Source: an uncultured Lachnospiraceae bacterium (lineage in GTDB: Bacteria; Bacillota; Clostridia; Lachnospirales; Lachnospiraceae). From it: a stretch of 64,000 bases of DNA. This document shows, in pieces, positions 1-7,796 of the stretch; the first letter of the stretch is position 1; every line of letters begins with the position of its first letter. The stretch lies in the NCBI GenBank assembly GCA_951802115.1, contig CATOPL010000009.1, forward strand, positions 60,328 to 124,327, given 5' to 3'. The translations under genes were made by a program, and so were the position numbers. Under the pieces are notes generated by a model. That model searched no databases, had not been told where the DNA came from, and was given only the letters and a program-made list of their open reading frames with translations.

Positions 1-273
1 TCCTCCTGAAACTTCCAGAATCGCCCCGAACATGGAACCCAGACCGACAAGCAACGCAATTCCTTTCAGAGTATTGCCGATTCCGTCATTCACTGCGGTA
101 ACAATGTCTTCTACGGGCATACCGCCAATCAGGCCGATTGCGATTGCTCCAATCAGAATCGCAATCATCGCCTGAATCTTGAATTTAATGATCAGTACCA
201 GCAGCACGATCAGTCCGATAATCGCCGCCAGTATCAGCCTTGTTGGATTTAAAGCTGCTATTTCCGTCGTCAT
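1..273 (-). CDS. GntP-family gluconate-type permease, N-terminal fragment
   Basis: Translating leftward from the ATG at 273 gives 91 residues that stay open to the window edge, so only the N-terminus is present. Two hydrophobic segments (about residues 13-30 and 34-54) are followed by the stretch LLVGLGSMFGAILEVSGG, which is the form seen in the GntP/GntT family of proton-coupled gluconate and related sugar-acid importers. An AGGAG ribosome site lies just upstream at 283-287. The FadR-type regulator at 590-1333 lies upstream on the same strand and probably controls it. The exact substrate cannot be read from this fragment; gluconate, glycerate or another organic acid are possible. Confidence 0.8.
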   Translation of the reverse strand, partial: MTTEIAALNPTRLILAAIIGLIVLLVLIIKFKIQAMIAILIGAIAIGLIGGMPVEDIVTAVNDGIGNTLKGIALLVGLGSMFGAILEVSGG

Positions 274-408
274 ACCTATGTACTCCTCTCGTTTTAAAAT
301 ATCAGAATATACTGTTCCCATTTCACTTCTTTTTATACGTCAGATGTTTTTCTTGATTTTCACTCCCTTTCTTTTATTTTTATCTGACGTCATATGTTTT
401 ATAATTAA

Positions 409-437
409 ATTATACTATTTAGCTATTTATTGGTCAA
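409..437 (-). promoter_or_regulatory. Promoter of the GntP permease with flanking repeats
   Basis: On the minus strand there is a -35 TTGACC (432-437), a 17-bp spacer and a -10 TATAAT (409-414). The octamer TCATATGT occurs at 442-449, just upstream of the -35, and again at 390-397, just downstream of the -10. A 9-bp inverted repeat ACGTCAGAT (337-345) / ATCTGACGT (382-390) lies in the leader. These are candidate operators for the neighbouring GntR-type regulator. The rest of the 316-bp gap between the two genes holds the regulator's terminator. Confidence 0.7.
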
Positions 438-476
438 TACATCATATGTCTTTTCCTTTTTTTCGCTTTAGTGCAC

Positions 477-516
477 AAAAAAAGAAGGTTTTACGATTTA
501 AAAAACCCTCTTTTTT
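477..516 (-). terminator. Rho-independent terminator of the GntR-type regulator gene
   Basis: An 11-bp stem with one mismatch (482-492 paired with 502-512) is followed on the minus strand by a run of seven T residues (477-483). It lies downstream of the regulator gene that ends at 590 and upstream of the permease promoter. Confidence 0.7.
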
Positions 517-589
517 GTATACTATTGCTAAATTTTCCACACTGTTTTCTGTCGGCATACGTCCGGTACATGAAAAAAGCTGAACCTGT

Positions 590-1333
590 TTATTCTTGTT
601 TACTTTCTTTATGATGTTCTTTCAAAAGACGCACCAGCGCCTGACGGTTATAAGTAAGATGCATAACCATGGCACATCTGGCTCCCACCGGGTCCTGATC
701 CATAATTGCATCTACCAGCGCCCGGTGAGTCTCAATCGTCTCATCCATCAACATCCGATGCGTCAGATTGGCAAACGTCATAACCGCCGTATTAATCACA
801 GGCACCAGCATCTCCACCACGCGATTTTTACTGCATCTGGCAATACAGGTATGAAATTCAATATCTTTTGGAATATGATCTTTCCCGCTGCGGTAAATCT
901 CTTCTACCTGATTCCGCAGAAGCTTCAGCTGCTCCAAATCTTCAGAAGTGGCATATTCTGCCGCCTGCGCCGCAATCTCCGGTTCCAGCATCAGACGTAC
1001 ATCGAACAGTTCCAGTGCAAGTTTGTACTTATCCTGAAGTCTGGACAGTCCCAGCGGATCTTCCTGAGGCAGACAGGTGCTGATCACGTAAGTCCCGGAA
1101 CCGCGTCTTACCTCCAGGATCCCTTTGGAAACAAGACTTTTAACTGCCTCCCGGATTGTACTGCGCCCTACTCCGAACTGTTTTGCAAGGTCAAACTCAT
1201 TCGGTATTTTCTGTCCGATCTCTACCGGCTCTTCCTGAATATACCGCATCAGTTCATCTTCAATGCGTTCCCCCAAAAGCTTTTTGTCCATCTTCTCAAA
1301 CTGATACATGACTGCCGTTCTCTCCCTTTCCAC
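590..1333 (-). CDS. FadR-subfamily GntR transcriptional regulator
   Basis: This is a 247-residue one-component regulator. Residues about 20-85 form the GntR winged helix-turn-helix, with the signature run IPNEFDLAKQFGVGRSTIREA and the wing motif RRGSGTYV. The rest is an all-helical FCD ligand-binding domain (FadR C-terminal type), which commonly binds organic acids through metal-coordinating His and Asp residues. The GTG start at 1333 is preceded by AAGGAG with about 7 nt spacing; an ATG at 1309 is the alternative. It sits just upstream of a GntP permease on the same strand, so it probably senses that permease's substrate or a derivative. Confidence 0.85.
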   Translation of the reverse strand: MERERTAVMYQFEKMDKKLLGERIEDELMRYIQEEPVEIGQKIPNEFDLAKQFGVGRSTIREAVKSLVSKGILEVRRGSGTYVISTCLPQEDPLGLSRLQDKYKLALELFDVRLMLEPEIAAQAAEYATSEDLEQLKLLRNQVEEIYRSGKDHIPKDIEFHTCIARCSKNRVVEMLVPVINTAVMTFANLTHRMLMDETIETHRALVDAIMDQDPVGARCAMVMHLTYNRQALVRLLKEHHKESKQE

Positions 1334-1361
1334 AAAAAATCTCCTTCTTCATGAAACGACA

Positions 1362-2195
1362 TCACTTCTCCTTCGACAGAATGGTCAGCGTAGTCTCTTC
1401 CTCTTCTGTCCTGCCCAGATAAAAACACTCTTTCCCTTCATCCTGACAGAAAAACAGCTCTCCTCCATACGCACAGTTTACCCTCTTTACCAGCTCCAGA
1501 TCAATTCCGGACTGTGCCAGCATCTGCTCCTGCCACTTTTCGTCTTCCAGAATCCCGTCTTCGTCTTCGGCTGACTCCATCTCATACTCCTCATAGTCCA
1601 GATATTCCCAGCCCTCTTCCTCCAGCGCCTCCTGAGCCGTTGAGTAGTCAACGCAGGCAAGCGCAGTCAGAACCACTTCCAGAAGATAGTCGGACAGTCT
1701 CTCGTACATCTTCTTCCATACAGTTATGGGATCCGCTTCATGATTCATATAAACCGGAGGATCTTCCTCGCCCAGATCCTGCCTGCGGATTCCAAAGCAC
1801 ACAATACCCGCTCCATAATCGCTTCCGATCTTCAGATAATCACAGCTTTTCTCCTGCCATCTGTCTCCGGGAAGCTGATAAAATATATGATAAATATTAT
1901 CCGCATACTTCTGGGTATTTTTTTCCCAGTTCTCTTTCTGATCTTCTATCACCTGTTCTATCTCTTCATAAAAAAAGTACGGCTTCATGACAAAGGGGAT
2001 CATTTTCCACACCCAGATATCTGACGTCTCCAGCAAAGGACAGTCCATGGCAGCACTCATAAATTCACAGTACACTTCCGGCAGAGAAATCTTTTTTTCT
2101 TCCATAAATTTTTCCAGGATTTCTCCGGATGTCTCATTTAGATAGCCCAGTTGTTTTAGAATCTCAGCTGCTGAAAAATCATATCGAATTCCCAC
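1362..2195 (-). CDS. SMI1/KNR4 (SUKH) family protein
   Basis: The product is about 277 acidic residues. The central block IGSDYGAGIVCFGIRR, followed by acidic and aromatic residues, is the hallmark of the SMI1/KNR4 or SUKH fold, many members of which are immunity proteins against nuclease or other toxins. The GTG at 2195 is chosen because AGGAGG lies exactly 7 nt upstream; the frame is open to 2240 but has no ribosome site there. No toxin gene is adjacent, so it is an orphan and its partner is unknown. A housekeeping role in protein interaction is equally possible. Confidence 0.7.
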   Translation of the reverse strand: MGIRYDFSAAEILKQLGYLNETSGEILEKFMEEKKISLPEVYCEFMSAAMDCPLLETSDIWVWKMIPFVMKPYFFYEEIEQVIEDQKENWEKNTQKYADNIYHIFYQLPGDRWQEKSCDYLKIGSDYGAGIVCFGIRRQDLGEEDPPVYMNHEADPITVWKKMYERLSDYLLEVVLTALACVDYSTAQEALEEEGWEYLDYEEYEMESAEDEDGILEDEKWQEQMLAQSGIDLELVKRVNCAYGGELFFCQDEGKECFYLGRTEEEETTLTILSKEK

Positions 2196-2305
2196 AACCA
2201 CACCTCCTGATTTTCGAAATTTATGGTCATATTTTACCATATGCCTGCCTATTATTCAACTTTTGATACCTGGCTGTCAGCAGTCTGTCAAAAATCACGG
2301 ATTTC

Positions 2306-2334
2306 TTGACAAATGCTTATTTCAAGCCTATAAT
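2306..2334 (+). promoter_or_regulatory. Near-consensus sigma-A promoter for the histone-like gene
   Basis: TTGACA (2306-2311), a 17-bp spacer and TATAAT (2329-2334) make a perfect-consensus promoter, followed about 70 bp later by an AAGGAGGAAAC ribosome site and the ATG at 2408. This predicts strong, constitutive expression. Confidence 0.85.
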
Positions 2335-2407
2335 AAACACTGTTTGAAACATTAAAAATCGGACTACGGCAACATATATTGATGTGTTTTATAAGGAGGA
2401 AACAAAA

Positions 2408-2731
2408 ATGCCAAGAAAGAAGAAAACCGAAGACGCAGCGGTTACTACAACAACTGCCAAAGCCGCTGCTTCCAAAACTGCGGAGACCAAACCTGCTGCA
2501 AAAAAAGCACCTGCTAAAAAAGCTGCCTGCAAGACTTCTGTCTGTGTAGAGATGAGCGGTTTAAGCGTATCTGTAAACGATATTCAGACTGCTGTGAAAA
2601 AAGCTGTGAAAGACAAGGGTCTCGAAGCTTCTGAAGTGAATATCTATATCAATGCTGCAGAACAGGCTGCTTATTACACGATCGACGGCGAAGGCGGCGA
2701 GGATTTCAAGATAAATCTGAATACTCTCTAA
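2408..2731 (+). CDS. DUF6465-type histone H1-like small protein
   Basis: The 107-residue protein has a basic, Ala/Lys/Pro-rich, low-complexity N-terminus (residues 1-45, with repeated AAKKAPAKKA-like segments) that resembles histone H1 tails. A compact C-terminal domain (about 50-107) carries the DIQTAVKKAVKDKG and INAAEQAAYYTIDGEGG segments typical of the DUF6465 family found in Clostridia. The start is the ATG with AGGAGG 6-8 nt upstream; an in-frame ATG at 2384 lies before that site and is rejected. DNA binding is suggested by the tail but not proven. A perfect promoter and a strong terminator make it a single-gene transcript. Confidence 0.75.
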   Translation: MPRKKKTEDAAVTTTTAKAAASKTAETKPAAKKAPAKKAACKTSVCVEMSGLSVSVNDIQTAVKKAVKDKGLEASEVNIYINAAEQAAYYTIDGEGGEDFKINLNTL

Positions 2732-2748
2732 AGCGTGTCTGAAATTCA

Positions 2749-2788
2749 TTCCCGTCAGCTGCATACGGTAGCTGACGGGAAACTTTTT
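2749..2788 (+). terminator. Rho-independent terminator
   Basis: A perfect 12-bp stem (TTCCCGTCAGCT, 2749-2760, with AGCTGACGGGAA, 2770-2781) and a 9-nt loop are followed by ACTTTTT. It ends the histone-like gene transcript. Confidence 0.85.
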
Positions 2789-2873
2789 AAACGCCCTCTG
2801 AAGCCAGATTCGGACAGTAACCGGAATCACGCAGCGGAACAGACTGCATTTTCAGCATCATTTCTATTGTCTT

Positions 2874-3758
2874 TTATCTGCGGCTCTTTCGATATTCCAG
2901 AGGCGTACATCCCATTTTCCTTTTAAATATTTTTGAATAATAGCCCGGATTGGTAAATCCTACCTGTCCTGCAATCTGAGTTACATCAAGGCCTGACTGC
3001 CGCAAAAGCTCCAGACTTCTCTCCACCCGATAGTCCAGAAGATAATCAAACATGGATTCATTCATATATCGTTTGAACAGACGGCAGCTTTCACTTCTGC
3101 ACAGATGTATCTGTTCTGCCAGATCTTCCAGTGTGATTTTTTCCGCATAATGCTTCTGGATATATTCCATAATCCGGCGGATTCGCTCGGTATCCCTTCC
3201 ATTTTCCGCATATCCAGACTCCTTCACCTCTGTATGTTCAAAAATATTCTGCCAGATCTGAAGCAGTGCAATCTGAATCTGAAGTTCCTCTGCTCTTGGA
3301 TGTTCCTGCTCCAGTACGCGAATCTCTTCCATCAGATCCAGTACACGCTTCTGCCATCTTTCCTCCGGAACAAAATGAATGGAAGCCAGCGACGGGCTTT
3401 TTAAAATATGATTCACATATTTATTCTGTATCACACTGGAATTGTAGCCATACAACAGCCTTGGATGAAAGGTCACCGACAGATAACTGCAGTCCAAAGG
3501 CCGTTCTCCATGCCCGCAGTGCAGTACATTCGTATTGCAGAACAGACCTTCTCCCTCCTTAAGCTCATACAGGCTGTCATTTACCTGATAGGTGATCTTC
3601 CCCTCCATCACAAGAGTAAGCTCAATCTCCGGATGCCAGTGCCATGGAAACTCCCAGGTATCAAAATATGACAGCCGTTCATGACTCACAAGAACCGGAA
3701 ATCCATAACTTCCGTGATTTTTGATCTCCTTTTGCTCTCTGTTGATCTGCAGACGCAT
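2874..3758 (-). CDS. AraC-family regulator with cupin sensor domain
   Basis: The 294-residue protein has an N-terminal cupin-type sensing domain (about 20-160; HWHPEIELTLVMEG is the cupin core) and a C-terminal AraC/XylS double helix-turn-helix (about 190-290), ending with IAGQVGFTNPGYYSKIFKRKMG, the classical AraC signature. It is divergent from galK-galT across about 200 bp and its promoter overlaps the galK promoter, so it is probably the local galactose-operon regulator. The inducer cannot be read from sequence. The gene starts at the ATG at 3758. Confidence 0.85.
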   Translation of the reverse strand: MRLQINREQKEIKNHGSYGFPVLVSHERLSYFDTWEFPWHWHPEIELTLVMEGKITYQVNDSLYELKEGEGLFCNTNVLHCGHGERPLDCSYLSVTFHPRLLYGYNSSVIQNKYVNHILKSPSLASIHFVPEERWQKRVLDLMEEIRVLEQEHPRAEELQIQIALLQIWQNIFEHTEVKESGYAENGRDTERIRRIMEYIQKHYAEKITLEDLAEQIHLCRSESCRLFKRYMNESMFDYLLDYRVERSLELLRQSGLDVTQIAGQVGFTNPGYYSKIFKRKMGCTPLEYRKSRR

Positions 3759-3797
3759 AAAATCTCAATATCCTTCCATTTTACAAGAATATATTTA

Positions 3798-3896
3798 TTG
3801 AATTCCTTTCTATATCTCATTATAGTGTAATTATAAGAAATGTCAACAGAGCGGAAGATTTCAGGCTGTAATCAGTCTGCAGCAGTATGACATTTC
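3798..3896. promoter_or_regulatory. Overlapping divergent promoters of the AraC gene and galK
   Basis: Plus strand: TTGAAT (3798-3803), 17-bp spacer, TATAGT (3821-3826), driving galK. Minus strand: TTGACA (3841-3846), 16-bp spacer, TATAAT (3819-3824), driving the AraC gene. The two -10 boxes overlap, so the two polymerases compete for the same DNA. A 9-bp inverted repeat GAAATGTCA (3837-3845) / TGACATTTC (3888-3896) and a direct repeat TGTCAACAGA (3841-3850 and 3905-3914) overlap or follow these promoters and are candidate regulator sites. Confidence 0.6.
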
Positions 3897-3959
3897 CGGC
3901 AGTCTGTCAACAGAATGAAAAAGAGAGAAGCATCTCTGACAAAAACAGGAGGAGTCACC

Positions 3960-5156
3960 ATGACAGTAAATGTATCGGAACTGAAAGAAAAATTTCAAAA
4001 ACTGTTCGGCGAAGAAGGCTGTATAAAGTCTTTTTTCGCGCCGGGACGCGTCAATCTGATCGGAGAACACACCGATTACAACGGAGGACATGTTTTTCCC
4101 TGTGCTCTGACTATCGGTACCTACGGCATCATCCGTCCAAGAAATGACCGGAAGCTTCGTCTCTATTCCGTGAATTTTGACAAAATGGGAATTGTAGAAT
4201 CTTCTCTGGACGACCTGACCCCGTCTGAGAAAGCCGGCTGGACCAATTACCCCAAAGGAATCATGTGGACCTTTGAAAAAAGAGGATATCATCTGGACAG
4301 AGGCGCTGACATTCTTTTCTATGGCGATATTCCGGCCGGCAGCGGACTTTCTTCTTCCGCCTCTCTGGAAGTGCTGACCGGACTGATGCTCCGGGATACA
4401 TATGGATTTGACATTTCCATGACTGATCTTGCATTGATCGGACAGTATTCTGAGAACCATTTTAACGGCATGAACTGCGGAATTATGGATCAGTTTGCAT
4501 CTGCAATGGGAAAAAAGGACTGCGCGATCTTTCTGGATACCAGCACCCTGAACTATGAATATGCGCCGGTAAAACTTCCCGATGCCAGAATCGTCATTAC
4601 CAACAGCAATGTAAAACACAGCCTTGTCACTTCTGCATACAACGACAGAAGAAATGAAAGTGAATCCGCTTTAAAAGCGCTGCAGACGGTTATCGATATC
4701 CGGACTCTGGGGGATTTAAGCGAAAAACAGTTCGAACAGTACAAGGATGCAATCAAGGATCCGGTCTGCCGGAAACGTGCAAAACATGCGGTTTACGAAA
4801 ACCAGCGCACCATTCATGCAGTGGAAGCGCTGAAAGCAAACGATATCGAAACATTTGGAAAACTCATCAATGATTCTCACGTCTCTCTTCGGGACGACTA
4901 TGAGACTTCCTGTGAAGAGACAGACATCCTGGCAGAGCTGGCGTGGAATGTTCCGGGAGTTCTTGGTTCCCGTATTACCGGAGGCGGATTCGGCGGATGT
5001 ACCGTCAGTATTGTAAAAAATGATTCTGTCGATCTCTTTATCCGTACGCTGGACAAAGCTTATACCGAAAAAACCGGCATCAAAGCCGAGTTCTATGTCG
5101 TGGACATCGGCGACGGAGCGCATGCGCTTGATTCATATATACAGGAGGACCTATGA
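3960..5156 (+). CDS. galK: Galactokinase
   Basis: The enzyme phosphorylates galactose to galactose-1-phosphate with ATP in the Leloir pathway. The 398-residue product has the galactokinase signature GRVNLIGEHTDYNGG at residues 29-43, the GHMP-kinase phosphate loop PAGSGLSSSASLE near residues 127-139 and the C-terminal GHMP motif ITGGGFGGC. The ATG at 3960 is chosen because AGGAGGAG lies 6-9 nt upstream; the reading frame extends to 3915 without such a site. Its stop overlaps the galT start, so the two are translationally coupled. Confidence 0.95.
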   Translation: MTVNVSELKEKFQKLFGEEGCIKSFFAPGRVNLIGEHTDYNGGHVFPCALTIGTYGIIRPRNDRKLRLYSVNFDKMGIVESSLDDLTPSEKAGWTNYPKGIMWTFEKRGYHLDRGADILFYGDIPAGSGLSSSASLEVLTGLMLRDTYGFDISMTDLALIGQYSENHFNGMNCGIMDQFASAMGKKDCAIFLDTSTLNYEYAPVKLPDARIVITNSNVKHSLVTSAYNDRRNESESALKALQTVIDIRTLGDLSEKQFEQYKDAIKDPVCRKRAKHAVYENQRTIHAVEALKANDIETFGKLINDSHVSLRDDYETSCEETDILAELAWNVPGVLGSRITGGGFGGCTVSIVKNDSVDLFIRTLDKAYTEKTGIKAEFYVVDIGDGAHALDSYIQEDL

Positions 5157-6643
5157 TGTTATCAGAACAGATCGCGGCGCTGGTACGGTACGGTATTGAT
5201 ACCGGCCTGACACCGGAATGTGAAAAAAACTATACGGTTAATCTGCTCCTTGATTTATTTCACGAGGACGATTATGAAGAACCGGCACATATCCCTGACG
5301 AACCTCTGGAACTGATTTTAAAAGAACTTCTGGACGAGGCCTGCCGTCGGGAACTGATTCCGGACAGCATCGCCTACCGGGACCTTTTTGACACCAGAAT
5401 GATGAACTGCCTCGTTCCAAGACCTGCACAGATTCAGCAGACATTCTGGGAAATATATAAAACCTCTCCGGTAAAAGCAACCGAATATTTTTATAAATTA
5501 AGTCAGGACAGCGACTATATCCGCCGTTACCGGGTTTGCAAAGATCAAAAATGGAAGGTGCACTGTGAATATGGTGATATTGATATTACCATTAATCTTT
5601 CCAAACCGGAAAAGGACCCCAAAGCGATCGCGGCGGCAAGAAATGCAAAAGCCAGCACCTATCCTAAATGCCTGCTCTGTATGGAAAATGAAGGCTATGC
5701 AGGAAGAGTCAATCATCCGGCCAGAGAGAATCACCGGATTATTCCGGTCACGATCAATGACAGTCACTGGGGATTTCAGTATTCGCCTTATGTCTATTAT
5801 AACGAGCACTGCATTGTTTTTAACGGCGAGCATACGCCCATGAAGATCGACCGCACCGCTTTTACCAAGCTGTTTGACTTTGTCAGGCAGTTCCCGCATT
5901 ATTTTCTGGGTTCCAACGCGGATCTTCCCATTGTGGGCGGCTCCATTTTAAGCCATGATCATTTTCAGGGGGGCAATTACACGTTCGCCATGGCTAAAGC
6001 TCCCATAGAACTTCCGGTTACAGTTCCCGGCTATGAAGATGTGGAATCCGGCATCTTAAAATGGCCTCTTTCCGTGCTTCGCATCCGTCACAAGGATGAA
6101 AAACGCCTGATCGATCTGGCAGATCATGTGCTGAAAGCATGGCGCGGCTATACGGACGAAAACGCTTTTATCTTTGCATACACAGACGGAGAACCGCATA
6201 ATACGATCACTCCCATCGCACGCAAAACCGGCGGTCTGTATGAACTTGACCTGACACTTCGAAACAATATCACTACGGATGAACATCCGCTGGGCGTCTA
6301 TCACCCCCATGCTGATCTGCATCATATTAAGAAAGAAAACATCGGGCTCATCGAGGTTATGGGACTCGCAGTGCTGCCTTCCCGCCTGAAAGATGAGATG
6401 GCGCTTCTGAAAGAATATATTCTGGCCGGAAAAGAGATTGCTTCCAGCGAGGTACTGAAAAAACACGCCGACTGGGTTGCTTCTTTCCTGCCCGGATATG
6501 ATTCCCTTACCGAAGATCATATTGAGTATATCCTGCAGCAGGAAATTGGTAAGGTATTCGTAAAAGTGCTGGAGGACGCCGGAGTATATAAATGTACGAA
6601 GGAAGGCCGGGAAGCTTTCCTCCGGTTCATCAAAACTTTATAA
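5153..6643 (+). CDS. galT: UDP-glucose--hexose-1-phosphate uridylyltransferase, class II
   Basis: It exchanges galactose-1-P with UDP-glucose to give UDP-galactose and glucose-1-P. The 496 residues match the longer class II GalT of Firmicutes and not the roughly 350-residue enterobacterial class I. The active-site segment is ILSHDHFQGG (about residues 262-271), where the His residues carry the uridylyl group. AGGAGG at 5142-5147 serves the ATG at 5153, which overlaps the galK stop; ATG 5156 is an equally spaced alternative. No galE or mutarotase is present in the window. Confidence 0.95.
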   Translation: MMLSEQIAALVRYGIDTGLTPECEKNYTVNLLLDLFHEDDYEEPAHIPDEPLELILKELLDEACRRELIPDSIAYRDLFDTRMMNCLVPRPAQIQQTFWEIYKTSPVKATEYFYKLSQDSDYIRRYRVCKDQKWKVHCEYGDIDITINLSKPEKDPKAIAAARNAKASTYPKCLLCMENEGYAGRVNHPARENHRIIPVTINDSHWGFQYSPYVYYNEHCIVFNGEHTPMKIDRTAFTKLFDFVRQFPHYFLGSNADLPIVGGSILSHDHFQGGNYTFAMAKAPIELPVTVPGYEDVESGILKWPLSVLRIRHKDEKRLIDLADHVLKAWRGYTDENAFIFAYTDGEPHNTITPIARKTGGLYELDLTLRNNITTDEHPLGVYHPHADLHHIKKENIGLIEVMGLAVLPSRLKDEMALLKEYILAGKEIASSEVLKKHADWVASFLPGYDSLTEDHIEYILQQEIGKVFVKVLEDAGVYKCTKEGREAFLRFIKTL

Positions 6644-6659
6644 ATTCTGTATTTTCCTC

Positions 6660-6688
6660 TTGAAAAAGCGGATCACTTCCGATATGAT
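6660..6688 (+). promoter_or_regulatory. Promoter of the purO-purH operon
   Basis: TTGAAA (6660-6665), a 17-bp spacer and TATGAT (6683-6688) lie 17 bp after the galT stop and about 85 bp before the conserved core of the ZTP riboswitch, so transcription would start near 6695. Confidence 0.65.
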
Positions 6689-6774
6689 AATGTCATATTC
6701 ACAAAGGAAGCTGATCTGCCGATTATGCGGCATACAGACCGCTTTCCCATTGTGCATATTCGATTTTTTTCTGC

Positions 6775-6860
6775 GCAACTGGCGGAAAGCGGGCCTGACC
6801 CGCAGCAGGCTTAACCTGCAGGGAACGCAGATCATACAAAAGCCGACCGCCTGGGCGCAT
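6775..6860 (+). promoter_or_regulatory. ZTP/ZMP riboswitch (pfl motif)
   Basis: The conserved blocks of the pfl motif are visible in order: AACTGGCGGAAA (6777-6788), CAGGGAACGC in the middle (about 6819-6828) and CCGACCGCCTGGGC (6843-6856). The GGCGG of the first block can pair with CCGCC of the last to form the known pseudoknot. In this class the purine intermediate ZMP/ZTP (AICAR nucleotide) binds and turns on purine or folate genes. The last block is also the 5' half of a terminator stem, giving a simple on-switch. The downstream genes use exactly this metabolite: AICAR transformylase and IMP cyclohydrolase. Confidence 0.88.
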
Positions 6861-6890
6861 GCAGTATTTATGTGCGCCCAGGCGTTTTTT
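6848..6890 (+). terminator. Riboswitch-controlled intrinsic terminator
   Basis: A perfect 12-bp GC-rich stem (CGCCTGGGCGCA 6848-6859 with TGCGCCCAGGCG 6873-6884) is followed by TTTTTT. Its 5' arm overlaps the conserved CCGCCTGGGC end of the ZTP motif, so ligand-stabilised pseudoknot formation and termination exclude each other. The remaining leader, 6891-7034, is AT-rich with no further structure recognised. Confidence 0.88.
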
Positions 6891-7034
6891 ATCTGCATGT
6901 CATTTCATCTTTTCATTTCATTCCTGTATTTGATGAAATCCGTCTACAGGAATTCTTCGTCCCTGATTCATAAGCTGCGATATCTTATACAGATTCTGTA
7001 TCTTATATCCGACGGGACAGAAAGTGAGGCACTT

Positions 7035-7748
7035 ATGACCCTATTATCTCTTGAACAGGAACTTCGTTCCAATTCCTATCCCGGCCGGGGTATTATCATC
7101 GGCCGTACTCCGGACGGCGCCAGAGCCGTTACTGCTTATTTTATCATGGGCAGAAGCCAGAACAGCCGCAATCGTATCTTTGTCGAAGACGGCAACGGGA
7201 TACGCACACAGGCATATGATCCTTCCAAGTTGGAAGATCCAAGTCTGATCATCTATGCTCCCGTACGCGTACTTGGAAACAAAACCATTGTTACCAACGG
7301 TGATCAGACCGATACCATTTATGAAGGTATGGACCATCAGATGACATTCGAACAGTCCCTGCGGCGCCGTGAATTCGAACCGGACGCACCGAATTATACT
7401 CCGCGAATCTCAGGAATTCTGCATACAGAATCCGGGCACTATAACTATGCAATGTCCATTTTAAAAAGCAACTGTGGAAATCCTGATTCCTGTCATCGAT
7501 ATACTTTTGCCTATGAAAACCCCAGGCCAGGCGAAGGACATTTTATCCATACTTATATGCAGGACGGGGATCCTCTTCCTAGTTTTGAAGGAGAACCAAA
7601 GTTGATCTCTGTTCCGGATGACATGGATGCATTTGCAGATTTGCTGTGGACAAATCTGAATGAAGAAAACAAAGTTTCGCTTTTTGTCCGCTATATTGAC
7701 ATTGCAACAGGCACATGGAAAAGCAGAATCATCAATAAAAATCAATAA
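7035..7748 (+). CDS. purO: IMP cyclohydrolase, PurO type
   Basis: It closes the ring of FAICAR to IMP, the last step of de novo purine synthesis. The 237-residue product begins with NSYPGRGIIIGRTPDG and contains YFIMGRSQNSRNRIF, both typical of the archaeal-type PurO fold (IMP_cyclohyd family), which is unrelated to the N-terminal domain of standard PurH. ATG 7035 follows GTGAGG; the open frame runs upstream through the riboswitch and terminator and is not coding there. It is followed 48 bp later by the stand-alone transformylase, so the two proteins replace bifunctional PurH. Confidence 0.85.
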   Translation: MTLLSLEQELRSNSYPGRGIIIGRTPDGARAVTAYFIMGRSQNSRNRIFVEDGNGIRTQAYDPSKLEDPSLIIYAPVRVLGNKTIVTNGDQTDTIYEGMDHQMTFEQSLRRREFEPDAPNYTPRISGILHTESGHYNYAMSILKSNCGNPDSCHRYTFAYENPRPGEGHFIHTYMQDGDPLPSFEGEPKLISVPDDMDAFADLLWTNLNEENKVSLFVRYIDIATGTWKSRIINKNQ

Positions 7749-7796
7749 TCCGGCACTTTTTATTTTGGGTGTAAAATAACAGACAGGAGAACAAAA

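Noticed and set aside
6660..7034. In-frame extension upstream of purO
   Set aside because: It runs through the promoter, ZTP riboswitch and terminator; the ATG at 7035 has the ribosome site and gives the normal PurO N-terminus.
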